From NCBI GenBank assembly GCA_026874595.1, contig CM049309.1:73454426-73518425 (forward strand): a DNA stretch of 64,000 nt, given 5' to 3'. This document shows positions 54,301-60,985 of this stretch, one piece after another. The translations under genes were made by a program, and so were the position numbers. The stretch comes from Sipunculus nudus. Its lineage: Eukaryota > Annelida > Sipuncula > Golfingiida > Sipunculidae. A model generated the notes under the pieces. It made no database searches and was not told the DNA's origin. It worked only from the letters and a program-made list of their open reading frames with translations. The stretch's first letter is position 1, and each line of letters starts with the position of its first letter.

Positions 54301-54549
54301 AAACCTTGGGGACCGGCTGTTACTCCCCTGCTGCCTTGGGATCAACCATTATGTAGATTTCCCTACTCCTTCTTCCCACCTTCTCTCTCTCCGTCATCAA
54401 CTGATGCGAGTTGCTGCTACTTGTTCCAGGAGATGCACAACTACCAGCTAGCAGAGACAGCACATCTACGAGTCTCCTTCTCAAAATCAACACTAGTACC
54501 TGGACATACTGTTTCTGTAGTAGCCATGCCAGCGGGCATAGTAGCCTAG
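21220..54549 (+). CDS. PTBP1: Polypyrimidine tract-binding protein (PTBP1-type hnRNP I), multi-exon gene
   Basis: Spliced gene assembled by eye from conserved peptides and GT-AG sites. The product binds CU-rich RNA through four RRM domains and controls alternative splicing in the nucleus; family members also act in RNA stability and IRES use. Exons joined: 21220-21315, 29996-30145, 33931-34071, 37038-37169, 37748-37799, 38359-38417, 39485-39659, 43648-43743, 45959-45988, 47443-47600, 48632-48665, 50048-50140, 50710-50807, 51308-51426, 51985-52059, 52892-52955, then 54430-54549 or 54234-54302. All phases agree without any frame break: 1692 nt with the distal last exon (563 residues plus stop), 1641 nt with the proximal one (546). 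Vertebrate PTBP1 is about 530-557 residues. Signature peptides include [42 protein letters not shown] and HLRVSF. The initiator exon is unproven: vertebrates have a short MDG...GTK segment before RGSDEL, which I did not find. The PTBP1/2/3 split is vertebrate-specific, so the symbol denotes the family. Confidence 0.96.
22913..23387. mobile_element. Short hAT-like MITE
   Basis: It starts CAGGGCTTGACATTAA and ends TTAATGTGGAGCCTTG, alike at 13 of 16 positions when inverted. The start is identical to that of the element at 5138. Subterminal GGCAAG/GGGCAAG words recur at both ends. No clear target duplication (TAAA at best). At 475 bp it cannot encode a transposase. Confidence 0.6.
27964..27987. 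repeat. G24 homopolymer
   Basis: 24 uninterrupted G on the sense strand, the longest of nine poly(G/C) tracts in the window. Confidence 0.9.
29996..30145 (+). CDS. PTBP1: PTB exon: RRM1, first half
   Basis: 150 nt, 50 codons, phase 0/0, the same length as the vertebrate exon. The acceptor is TTTGTGTTTGTAG|G and the donor CAG|GTACGT. The translation contains RRM1 beta1 (RNP2-like) RVLHFRGVP, helix 1 [15 protein letters not shown], then [12 protein letters not shown] leading into the helix 1-beta2 region. GLPFG is a PTB-family hallmark. The preceding 8.7-kb intron carries no other recognisable exon. Confidence 0.96.
30146..33930 (+). other. PTB intron, 3.8 kb
   Basis: No further exon or repeat family seen. 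A 119-codon open frame at 31135-31494 has no recognisable features and is treated as chance. Confidence 0.65.
33931..34071 (+). CDS. PTBP1: PTB exon: RRM1, second half
   Basis: 141 nt, 47 codons, phase 0/0. The acceptor is GTGTTTGCAG|G and the donor CAG|GTAACA. It encodes the beta3 to beta4 part of RRM1: [18 protein letters not shown], then [32 protein letters not shown] matches the vertebrate IYIQFSNHKELKT. The intron after it holds the 43-bp minisatellite. Confidence 0.96.
34072..37037 (+). other. PTB intron, 3.0 kb
   Basis: Carries the 43-bp minisatellite near its 5' end. Nothing else recognised. Confidence 0.7.
34450..34915. repeat. 43-bp minisatellite, about 11 copies
   Basis: The unit runs GCTGACCATACCTGTACAGG, then TACACAACAGGTGCCACAATCTG. 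Copies differ by a few substitutions and single-base losses; outer copies are the most diverged. Each unit carries TACCTGT(A/T)CAGGTA, a 14-bp palindrome when the centre is TA, plus one CAGGTG E-box. Confidence 0.9.
37038..37169 (+). CDS. PTBP1: PTB exon: RRM1-RRM2 linker and start of RRM2
   Basis: 132 nt, 44 codons, phase 0/0. The acceptor is GTCTTTGCAG|A and the donor CAG|GTAAGT. The translation begins with an Ala/Gln-rich linker ([12 protein letters not shown], vertebrate AQAALQAVNSV) and ends with RRM2 beta1 [20 protein letters not shown]. The linker is shorter than in vertebrate PTBP1 and lacks its Ala-rich AAA segment. Confidence 0.95.
37748..37799 (+). CDS. PTBP1: PTB exon: RRM2 helix 1-beta2
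   Basis: 52 nt, phase 0/1. The acceptor is TTCTTTCCAG|A and the donor ACA|GTAAGT. It encodes [17 protein letters not shown], matching vertebrate IFSKFGTVLKIITFTKN. The split codon completes as Asn with the next exon. Confidence 0.95.
38359..38417 (+). CDS. PTBP1: PTB exon: RRM2 beta3-helix 2
   Basis: 59 nt, phase 1/0. The acceptor is TTTTATTTTACAG|A and the donor GTG|GTGAGT. It encodes [31 protein letters not shown] is the RNP1-like beta3 strand of RRM2 (vertebrate QFQALLQYADP). Confidence 0.95.
39485..39659 (+). CDS. PTBP1: PTB exon: end of RRM2 and start of linker
   Basis: 175 nt, phase 0/1. The acceptor is TTTTTACTTTCAG|T and the donor GCAG|GTGAGT. It encodes [19 protein letters not shown], then [18 protein letters not shown], the RRM2 beta4-beta5 extension that is among the most conserved parts of the family. 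It ends in a Gly/Ser/Asp-rich stretch ([19 protein letters not shown]) opening the RRM2-RRM3 linker. The phase-1 end begins a run of frame-neutral linker exons. Confidence 0.96.
41678..41734 (+). CDS. Candidate 57-nt cassette exon in the RRM2-RRM3 linker
   Basis: An open 57-nt segment, phase 1/1, ends at a good donor (CTG|GTAGGT). It would add 19 Ser-rich residues (starting [11 protein letters not shown]) without disturbing the frame. The acceptor (AAATAAAG|G) is weak, with no polypyrimidine tract before it. The exon's 3' end and the start of the intron are dense in CUUCUUCUUCUCU and CUCUCU motifs. Against: no homology in the peptide, and the weak acceptor. Confidence 0.3.
43648..43743 (+). 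CDS. PTBP1: PTB linker exon (phase 1/1) with a second in-frame donor
   Basis: 96 nt, 32 codons, phase 1/1. The acceptor is CTTACACCCAAG|G and the first donor GGAG|GTACGC. It encodes a Pro/Ala/Gly/Thr-rich hydrophobic stretch, beginning [19 protein letters not shown] and ending APLHGG, in the character of the vertebrate linker between RRM2 and RRM3. Its GC content and CpGs stand out from the flanking intron. A second donor-like site, TATG|GTAATG at 43767/43768, also gives phase 1 and adds eight residues (GTPLSPEY). Being symmetric, the exon can be skipped in frame. Confidence 0.8.
45959..45988 (+). CDS. PTBP1: PTB 30-nt linker microexon
   Basis: 30 nt, phase 1/1. The acceptor is TCTCGTTACAG|C and the donor CAAG|GTGAGT. 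It encodes [10 protein letters not shown], comparable to the vertebrate linker AGLSVPNVHGAL. Both splice sites are close to consensus and the phase fits both neighbours, which supports a true microexon despite its size. It can be included or skipped without a frame change. Confidence 0.75.
46068..46160 (+). CDS. Candidate 93-nt cassette exon in the linker
   Basis: A strong acceptor (TCTTTTTTTTATATCAG|A) is followed by a fully open 93-nt stretch in the frame required by the phase-1 linker exons, ending at a possible donor CAGG|GTATTA in phase 1. It would encode 31 residues, with a repeated motif VRAISNF / VRATNNS from a 21-bp direct repeat. No family homology is visible and the donor is only fair. 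It could be an alternative exon or a chance open frame. Confidence 0.25.
47443..47600 (+). CDS. PTBP1: PTB exon: end of linker and RRM3 beta1
   Basis: 158 nt, phase 1/0. The acceptor is GCTTTCTTTTTAG|A and the donor GAG|GTCAGT. It encodes [19 protein letters not shown], then a Gly/Ala/Pro-rich stretch, then the RRM3 beta1 (RNP2) strand [15 protein letters not shown], matching vertebrate [13 protein letters not shown]. The poly-Ala run parallels the SAAAAAAAAG segment of vertebrate PTBP1. Confidence 0.95.
48575..48631 (+). promoter_or_regulatory. CU-rich acceptor region of the 34-nt exon, putative PTB autoregulatory site
   Basis: Contains repeated CUCU elements (CGCUCUUCCGCUCUGCUCUA, then UUGCUCUC) just before an acceptor ending in the purine-interrupted ACUAUAG. 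Vertebrate PTBP1 exon 11 is likewise flanked by PTB sites. Binding here is not tested. Confidence 0.55.
48632..48665 (+). CDS. PTBP1: PTB 34-nt exon (homologue of vertebrate PTBP1 exon 11), RRM3 helix 1
   Basis: 34 nt, phase 0/1. The acceptor is CTCAACTATAG|A and the donor TTTG|GTACGT. It encodes [12 protein letters not shown] (vertebrate RVTPQSLFILFG), with the last Gly split. The length is identical to the vertebrate exon whose PTB-driven skipping yields an NMD-targeted mRNA. The acceptor is preceded by CU-rich sequence (48575-48631) with CUCUUCC, CUCUG, GCUCUAC and UUGCUCUC elements. Skipping shifts the frame and brings TAG at 50138-50140 into frame. Confidence 0.95.
50048..50140 (+). CDS. 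PTBP1: PTB exon: RRM3 beta2-beta3-helix 2
   Basis: 93 nt, phase 1/1. The acceptor is TTGTTTTACAG|G and the donor ATAG|GTCAGT. It encodes [18 protein letters not shown], then [13 protein letters not shown]; vertebrate GVYGDVQRVKILFNKKENALVQ is nearly the same. In the frame used when the 34-nt exon is skipped, its last codon is TAG. Confidence 0.96.
   Translation, partial: ACMGMCTESRLCSTRKIMPWYSLPTLPRLR
50710..50807 (+). CDS. PTBP1: PTB exon: end of RRM3
   Basis: 98 nt, phase 1/0. The acceptor is TAATATTACAG|C and the donor CCT|GTGAGT. It encodes [20 protein letters not shown], then [13 protein letters not shown], matching the vertebrate HLNGHKLHGKPIRI...SKHQNVQLPREGQ. It covers helix 2, beta4 and beta5 of RRM3 and the start of the short RRM3-RRM4 linker. 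Confidence 0.95.
51308..51426 (+). CDS. PTBP1: PTB exon: RRM3-RRM4 linker and RRM4 beta1
   Basis: 119 nt, phase 0/2. The acceptor is TTCTTTTCCAG|G and the donor TTCC|GTGAGT. It encodes [20 protein letters not shown], then [14 protein letters not shown], nearly identical to the vertebrate [17 protein letters not shown]...[15 protein letters not shown]. This linker packs RRM3 against RRM4 in vertebrate structures. Confidence 0.96.
51985..52059 (+). CDS. PTBP1: PTB exon: RRM4 helix 1-beta2
   Basis: 75 nt, phase 2/2. The acceptor is TTTTCTTACAG|A and the donor CCA|GTAAGT. It encodes [20 protein letters not shown] then FKFFQ, matching vertebrate PSVSEEDLKVLFSSNGGVVKGFKFFQ. Confidence 0.95.
52473..52806. 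mobile_element. MITE-like repeat with short inverted ends
   Basis: CCCACTTCCG at 52475-52484 is mirrored by CGGAAGTGGG at 52795-52804. The left end also has GGGGAATGGGGGACATTTG and the right end GGGGACAACGAGG, giving a 0.33-kb unit that stands out in composition from the intron. No clear target duplication. It ends about 85 bp before the RRM4 exon at 52892. Confidence 0.45.
52892..52955 (+). CDS. PTBP1: PTB exon: RRM4 beta3-helix 2
   Basis: 64 nt, phase 2/0. The acceptor is TTCTTCCTCTAG|A and the donor ATT|GTAAGT. It encodes [20 protein letters not shown] and a final Ile; vertebrate [20 protein letters not shown] is almost identical. It feeds either terminal exon, both of which start in phase 0. 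Confidence 0.96.
52956..54233 (+). other. Last PTB intron
   Basis: 1.28 kb with an imperfect AT-rich inverted repeat (53808-53844). An acceptor-like CCGCAG near 53662 is followed by a frame that stops after 34 codons without PTB similarity. Confidence 0.6.
53808..53844. repeat. Imperfect AT-rich inverted repeat
   Basis: ATATGTGAAAATATTTT opposes AAAATATTTCACATAT across a few-nt loop. In pre-mRNA it could form a stable hairpin about 390 nt before the terminal exons. Confidence 0.55.
54234..54302 (+). CDS. PTBP1: PTB terminal exon A (proximal), end of RRM4
   Basis: 69 nt including TAA, phase 0 at its start. The acceptor is CCTTCGTTTCCAG|G. It encodes [20 protein letters not shown] then TI and stop, matching vertebrate [22 protein letters not shown] in sequence and in ending at the same residue. 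It gives the short, vertebrate-like C terminus. No AATAAA lies between this stop and exon B, so transcripts using this acceptor probably carry exon B as 3' UTR. Confidence 0.92.
   Translation, partial: ALHNFELGESHHLRVSFTKSTI
54358..54395 (+). promoter_or_regulatory. CU-rich tract between terminal exons A and B, putative PTB-binding site
   Basis: About 38 nt, nearly all pyrimidine, with UCCUUCUUCCC and UUCUCUCUCUCC. These match the UCUU/CUCUCU motifs bound by PTB RRMs. The tract serves at least as the polypyrimidine tract of the exon B acceptor, 35-70 nt upstream. Feedback on the choice of exon is inference. Confidence 0.6.
54430..54549 (+). CDS. PTBP1: PTB terminal exon B (distal), diverged copy with extended C terminus
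   Basis: 120 nt including TAG, phase 0 at its start. The acceptor is GCTACTTGTTCCAG|G. It encodes [20 protein letters not shown], then TL and a 17-residue hydrophobic tail starting VPGHTVSVV. Aligned to exon A it shares HN, HLRVSF and KST at matching positions, so it is a duplicate of the same RRM4 module (end of helix 2 and beta4). The frame stays open across the whole exon, and the RNA-facing HLRVSF strand is intact, which argues against decay. Confidence 0.88.
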   Translation, partial: EMHNYQLAETAHLRVSFSKSTLVPGHTVSVVAMPAGIVA

Positions 54550-54934
54550 CAGTAATACTGTCGTGATATCAAACATTAGAGATATACCAAGGTCTGTTCA
54601 GATTGGTCGTTTGAGCATGTGTTATATGCATCTCATACAATCTGTATTTCAACTCCAAAGGTCTCCTTGTTATAGATTTTTACTTGACATTGTATAAGCT
54701 GATATGGATATGCATCATGATCAAAATATTTTTTTTAAACATGTTGTATGTAGCAGAGTAGGGTATATTGAAGTGAGTACCGTAATCATAATCTCCTTTG
54801 TTTGATATCGCCAGCTGGAGCCACATGTGATACAATGAGCTTTGTTACAATATTTATTGGTCAGGTTGTTGAATTGTTAGGATAAATGTTTATTGAAGAT
54901 GTAATAATAGTTGAAAAATTATTCTAATGAGAAA

Positions 54935-54944
54935 AATAAATAAA
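54935..54944 (+). terminator. Candidate proximal poly(A) signal
   Basis: Two overlapping AATAAA hexamers, 386 nt after the distal stop codon, within an A-rich segment. Cleavage would be expected around 54.96 kb. Confidence 0.45.
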
Positions 54945-56368
54945 AACAAAAATATGTCATTATTAACTGTACATTTGAAACACAGACAAAACGAGGCTGT
55001 GATCACTCAGGCCATACATGGTAACAATTTTACTTCGTAGCCTGATAGTTTATCTCCAATTGTTAGCACTGCTGCAACTGCCAATATATATGGCAGCAAA
55101 ACCTAGGAGTGAAGCAAGTGAGGGCTTCATTTTAAGGAACTGTGGCAGGCTCTGGGGACATATGGATGCAATACATTAGTAGAAATTTTTCACAGGTTAC
55201 TGCGTTCAGATTTAAACATGGTTTAAGCAGCTGTGACATTTATGTTGTTTTTACCATCAGGAGCAGTTACAACTTTCATGACAATTTCGCTGTTGGGTGA
55301 CATGTTTAGATATTGTACAGTCGTCGTTTCTAGCTGACAGCTGCCACAGTAAAGCATTCTCTATGGTACTTTTATGTAACCATGGTTACTACAAATATTT
55401 TTACAAATTGAAATTACTGTTTAAGAGCGTGCCAGTCACCTCTTTCTCGCAGCTCATGAACTAATAACTCACTGCAAACACCCTGAGAGTAATACTCAAA
55501 AAGTTGTCCTAGCAAATATTATCATGTGTCTGGCATGAAGCTTGGCAAATTTGGATGTCCAAGGCAGGAACGGGGCGGGATATAATGTGAGCAATTATCG
55601 TCAGCTACAGGTACACCAGAGGGTACGGTTGGGCAAGGATGTTCAAATCCATGATCCACTCGGATCCTTCCGTCTGGTGTCTGATCCTATTCAGGGATCT
55701 GTTAATGCATTCCAAGGCTACATGTTGTCTTTTATTGTTAAGTACATGTATCCTAGGTCAATTCAGATAATTAACAGTTAAAAAAAGAAACCGTATGTAA
55801 TACAAGGGTATCCACAGTGAACTCTATCGCAGGTGACTTATTGTATGTTGTACTTTTATGCTTGACTTTTCTCATTTTAATACTTGGGAATAAGCTGTTC
55901 CTGCCCGCAGGAGGATCTTACAAACAAGTCTACGTCAGTCGGTACTCGGGCGTATCCCAGATTTTATTGACTAGATGTGTAATTTTAAGATTCTTTCATT
56001 TCTTCTTTCATCAGCTATATATGATTGTATTATTGGATGTTAATGTTAAAATGTCAGTTCACAGTTTTTTTTTTCCTTAAAAGAATGTGAACATGCGCAA
56101 ATTCAATGTACTGTCTCATTTATTTTTTTCCCATTTATTTAGCATTGTAGTTCCCTGTGAAAATGCCCAATGCAATACACAGATGTCTGAATTGACAATC
56201 TGTGGCGGTGTATTTAGTATGTATACGGAATTACAAGTTTAAACGGTTACGGGTGTTCTGTTAAAAAGTTGGTGATCCAAAATGGCAATTGCTGTTGTAT
56301 GTTACTGAGTTAATTGTGATCGCCCATGTTAAATTTTTAGAATTGAAGATTCAAAGAGTTGTAAACAT

Positions 56369-56410
56369 GGGTTGGGGGTTTGGGGGACTGTAGGGGGGTT
56401 GGCTAGGGGG
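56369..56410 (+). other. G-quadruplex-type motif in the probable 3' UTR
   Basis: Five G runs of 3-6 (GGGTTGGGGGTTTGGGGG, then GGGGGG and GGGGG). It lies on the sense strand, so it could form in RNA if the distal poly(A) site is used. Confidence 0.6.
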
Positions 56411-57017
56411 TACAGTTTATCAAGACTCATTGTGAGAATATTAGGCCTCTTCTGCCCGCTCCTATATCTGCGGATGCTTGTTTTGAATGTAAATTTATAA
56501 GAGTTGTACATAATCGTTCATGCTAAATTTAAGTTGACTGTATCCCCTCTCAGGTTCTCAGATAGAACTACTTGGCCCCTATCAATGATCTTTGTTTAGT
56601 CTCAAAAACATGTGCACAAACATGTTGACAACATTCCTTGGCTAGTTCTTTCGCCGGGCAGGAGAGGGCGCCAGGTCATGAGGCTGCAATGCGGGGCCAT
56701 CAACTCGTGTATAAAGATCTGAAACATCGCTCCCACTGGGTATATGCAGCCTAATGGGGCGATGCTACAATGTGCCTATATAACGGGAACAAGAAGATTT
56801 TTGTAGCTTTTGATAATTTTTATCATATTTACTCATTTTTATTTATTGAGAATATCGCCACATGCCTCTATTGAGGACTTGTGGCATTTTTGTGGAGAGC
56901 AAAAACAATATATGAATATAACTACTTTTGATTGGCTAAAAAAAAATATTGCATACAATAATAGTTTATATCTTGTACCAATGAGAGCTTATAATTAAAT
57001 GGTACACATTGTTTTGT

Positions 57018-57023
57018 AATAAA
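57018..57023 (+). terminator. Candidate distal poly(A) signal
   Basis: AATAAA followed within 20 nt by a UGUGUU element. Further AATAAA hexamers occur at 57744-57749 and 58352-58357. Confidence 0.4.
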
Positions 57024-57041
57024 GCATTACTAAATGTGTTG

Positions 57042-58506
57042 AAAAGTGGCGGTGGTTATTCATGTCAAGTTGCATCATCACGTTTCTGAAATTTCAGTGC
57101 GATTGGTCCACACTGTACAGAGTTAACATGTATTTAATCTTATTTTCCTACTGGTAGAGGGTGTAGTGAATGTGTCATTGTACGGTAATGCTAAAAACAC
57201 ACTCCACATAAAGAGTGAAAAAGCAAGGAAAAAATATAGTTTGTAGAGATTGTAGAAGATATTTTTCTCACAAAAACCCACTTTGATGGTGATATTATTT
57301 TGATAGGCCTCTTTGAGTGGGATTGCGTATTGTGTAGTCGTTCTCAGATGCCTATGCCTTTTTGATTTCTCTCGTATAGCGTTTCCTAGCATATTCTGGT
57401 GGCTTTCCTTCTTACAAGTGCATACTAATACACTGTACACAAACTTTTTTGCTGTATTGGACTCAATTAAATCTTGTATTCATCCACTTTTGTCTCCGCT
57501 TTCTTCTGTCTTCTTTTTTGACCAGCTTAATGCTTGTCCCCACCTGTCTTATTGCATGATCCCACCATTGTTCTCCTCTTGTTCCTCACAAAATCTGCTG
57601 GAACCCCCAGCAGTGGTCTTATCTTTCACTCTGTGTTTGCAAGTAAACCACCTTCAATCAAGACTGGCACCCAGCTCTTATTATAGCTCAGATGCTCTCA
57701 GCCTATCTTTACCGACTTACAACTGCCACCAATAATAATGAATAATAAAACGGCTAGTGAATTCAAGTTGATATCATTGGCTGAGAGTACAAGGGCCATT
57801 GAGTGCAGGGTACAAGTCTATTTTCCACCTGGACAGTTTACCACAGTGACAGTTCAGGGGGAGACTATCACATATCATGTCTGGCAGATTTTTTCCCCGA
57901 TTAGTGTGTCAAATTAACCAGCTGTTACAGTTTGGTCAGCAAAGTAAGGAAGTGCCTGTGGCCAGAATTAGTTATGCAAAGAGTTGGTGTCGTAATGAAT
58001 AAAACCCCACAGCGGTAGTTCCTCCTCTCCAAGGATGAAACCGGTCACCGACGGAGAGGCAGAACTGCTGGATTCACTGAAGTTTATGGGTTATTTTTAT
58101 TAACAATTAATGTTGCATAGTTTGTGCATATTTTAAATATTAATAATGACTAGGGGTGACTTTACCAGTGTGCCATACCTGATTTTATTTGGGATGAAAA
58201 TTGTAAACTGGTTTTACAAAATTTTAATCTTGCATATTAGCATAAAGCAAGTCTTTGTCAACAACAGGTCAGGACGCAAACCCCATTTAGACCACGCTGT
58301 GAATGTTTCAATTTTGTATTTAACAAAAGTAAACGGATTTCAATTTTTGAAAATAAAGAATATGTTATAAGTGTACATATAGTCTGGGTCTGTTTCCGAT
58401 TTTCACATTTACAGCTGCGTTTTAGCAGTTATGAATGGCCACTTCATCAATAGAAAGATGGAAAATCAACCAGGTACAAGATCATATAGGCACAGTATTA
58501 TCATTA
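57042..58506. other. Intergenic or distal 3' region
   Basis: Pyrimidine-rich on the + strand at 57460-57660 (UCUU-rich), with extra AATAAA hexamers. A 140-codon open frame at 57313-57735 is Leu/Ser/Cys-rich low-complexity translation of that tract and is not called a gene. Confidence 0.5.
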
Positions 58507-58887
58507 TTATTCCAGGATAGACACCTGCACATCCCTGGCTCGACTGGTATCCTGCGTTGTTAAATAATTGACCGGTAGCAATGTTATTGCGCAGGGTACA
58601 AGTCTAAATCTATTTCTTCTTTCCTCGTAGTTGAGAGGGTTCCAGGTACACAGATCTAATATTTCACTACTCTCTCGAGCACCCTGTACAGAACTCGCTT
58701 GACTCACACTGTAGCATCTAGACGAGTCTAATTCATCCCGCATCTCTGCCTAATTCAGCGTCTTCTTTCCGTCTTCAGGTCCGTTTTCCTGCACTTCATT
58801 TTCACAAGCAAGAAAGGTTGATTTCTCTAGCACAGGCGCTCTAATTGCTTTAAGTATAATTTCGATTTTATTCTTTAATTTTTTGGT
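58507..58887 (-). pseudogene. Coding-like minus-strand frame with one internal TAG
   Basis: One reading frame stays open over about 127 codons apart from a TAG at 58752-58750. Upstream of it the frame reads KAIRAPVLEKSTFLACENE and on to GPEDGKKTLN; downstream it reads AEMRDELDSSRCYSVSQASS and on to a TAA at 58507-58509. Its charged composition and CpG content are coding-like and unlike its surroundings. An acceptor-like ATTAG precedes 58840. It could be the last exon of a minus-strand gene ending at the TAG, a recently broken exon, or chance. I recognise no family. Confidence 0.3.
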
Positions 58888-60985
58888 TTATATGTTGTCA
58901 CGATTACCATTCCGGGGTTGATGTGGTGCTTTTTCATACGATATGCTCTAATTAAGGCATGTCTTGTGTAAAGCACTTAAAACAAGGTTGTAGTAATAGT
59001 TCTTGCGAATTAGCCCTGAAAAGTCACAGTTAAACGAAATTCATGGTAAAACAATCAGCGCGCCTGTGTCTATTCCTTTGAGAATCAACGGTAAAACAGA
59101 AAGACAATGCTGTTAAAAACGGGGATATTTTGTTTATAAAAATAAGTTCAGTGCTCTGACAGTAACCGAGAGATGCATTCAGCCAAGCACTCGTGATGTA
59201 AGACTGATACCATGAAAAGATTAAAATTCACTGGAAATTTGGATGGGGCATTGGTGCGCACCTTTACCACAAGAAAAAATGCGACCAGACGTGTTCCTTC
59301 CCCTTAAATCTCCTACCTAGAAGTCTCCAGACTCTGTCGACGCAGACATGCTTAAAGGTAGAACCTTATTTGCCTCGATTTCAATGGAAGATTCAAATTT
59401 GTGTAGTTATTGGGCCAATGCGCTACTTGCATCAGCAACCCCCCCCCCCCCCCAAAAAAAAAAAAAATTATTTGAGATACAAATTTGTGTAGTTATTTAA
59501 ATCTCTTACCTAGATGTCTCCAGACTCTTTCAAGTAAGCAGACATGCTTGATGACCGCACCTTATTTGCCTCGATTTCATTGGAAGATAGATTTGTGTAG
59601 TTGTAAGGGACCATGCCCAAAGTACACAATTTCATTGAAAGATACAAATTTGTGTAGTTAACAACGGTACTTAGAACGTTTCCTTACTATCATTCCTTTA
59701 AAATAACATGGCAGATTTACATTGCCCATTGACAATAGAGTATCCTGTTCAACAACGTAATGGGTAAATTTTCCTGGGCTTATTTCATGTTGTTATCCAT
59801 AGTCCGCCCTACTATATATAAACATTTTAAATCCATATTCATACAGTATATAACGAGAAAATTGTTCAGAAATTTGAAACGAGTTATTGTTGCTTATTAT
59901 GTTAAAGTTAAGAGGAGGCGTTCTTAATCATGATAATCATTTGTAAAGTTTGAGACCTTAGTTACATGCCGTTCAGAACCATGAAAATGTTGAAATTTTA
60001 CTGACCTCCCACTCTAACGGATCCACAGCAGTGTATTTGATCAGGCCTGTCATGACTATCATTCCTAAGTGAACCCCTTTTATATACTGGTGATGTCACG
60101 GACATCTTAGAGCATGCCCGACTTCTATTAGAGACAAAATCTTTTGCTGGCTTTTTATACTGTTTTGAACCCTTTTTGGTTAAGTTTCTTTAATAGTACC
60201 AAACATCTCCGTTAGGTGTCAGCACAAGCTTGTCAGACTGAAAAGGCCGACGTACAACATGTCTTTGATCCAGATCCTTTCCAAATTTTTCAACTTTTTC
60301 CTTGCTCAAAGCCCATTTCTCCGCAAAGTTTTATTGAAATCATATGTATACAGATTGAAATCATGGTAATGTCAGTTTGTGTGCGGCACTTCTAACACAC
60401 ATCAGTAATTTTGATTCCATGATCTCACATTCCCTTTTGGGTTTACATGGTCATAATAAGCTATTCAATGAAGAATTGAATATACTATTTCATGGTTTGA
60501 AAGAGAAGGTGTGTTGTATGACCATTTATTGAATCATAAAATAAACCCAGAATCATATAATCATCACACCCGTGACAGATGACGGGCTAACAACAGTTTG
60601 TGAAAGTGTTCCAACCCCCCCCCCCCCCCCCCCCCCCGAGTTAGTTATAACCCATGAACAATGCAATTATTTGCACCCCTCCTCCCCTCCCTCATATCAG
60701 TGTATACAACCCCATATTATTTCCTCACATCTCCACCCCGCTCGGTTAAGTTGAAATGATGTAGAATATAAAACTACACAGCACTAGTTGATCGCAGGCC
60801 TCAACCAACGTCGACATTTTTACAATTCATATTTAATTTGATATCTTACTAAAAGAATAAATAAGTATAACGATTTGCTGGCAGTCCCAACGTAATTACC
60901 AAATTCGGCCACCTTTTGTCATCAGCAGTGCTAGACGGATTACAGAATTTAAAAAGACAAAAACCTGAACAAGCGCATTCTGTAT
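58888..60985. other. Intergenic, repeat-bearing
   Basis: Contains a degenerate tandem duplication (59306-59660), a C15A14 run (59439-59467) and a C23 tract (60615-60637). No supported gene. Confidence 0.55.
59306..59660. repeat. Degenerate tandem duplication, period about 193 bp
   Basis: AAATCTCCTACCTAGAAGTC at 59306 recurs as AAATCTCTTACCTAGATGTC at 59499. Both copies continue with CTCCAGACTC, GCAGACATGCTT, CCTTATTTGCCTCGATTTCA and TTTGTGTAGTT. A third partial copy of the TTTCATTGAAAGATAC and AAATTTGTGTAGTTA part ends near 59660. Confidence 0.75.

Larger units (their letters stand above)
54550..57041 (+). other. Probable 3' UTR of the PTB gene
   Basis: Follows the distal stop. Candidate poly(A) signals are overlapping AATAAA at 54935-54944 and AATAAA at 57018-57023, the latter followed by a U/GU-rich stretch. 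The segment 55.0-57.0 kb has more CpG and higher complexity than the introns, consistent with a long 3' UTR, but no transcript evidence is available. It contains a G-rich run (56369-56410). Short open frames in it, such as 55542-55781, look like chance. Confidence 0.55.

Noticed and set aside
55542..55781. 79-codon open frame in the probable 3' UTR
   Set aside because: Positioned in the likely UTR with no homology; best read as chance.
57313..57735. 140-codon plus-strand open frame
   Set aside because: Low-complexity Leu/Ser/Cys-rich translation of a pyrimidine-rich tract, with no motif and no homology I can see.
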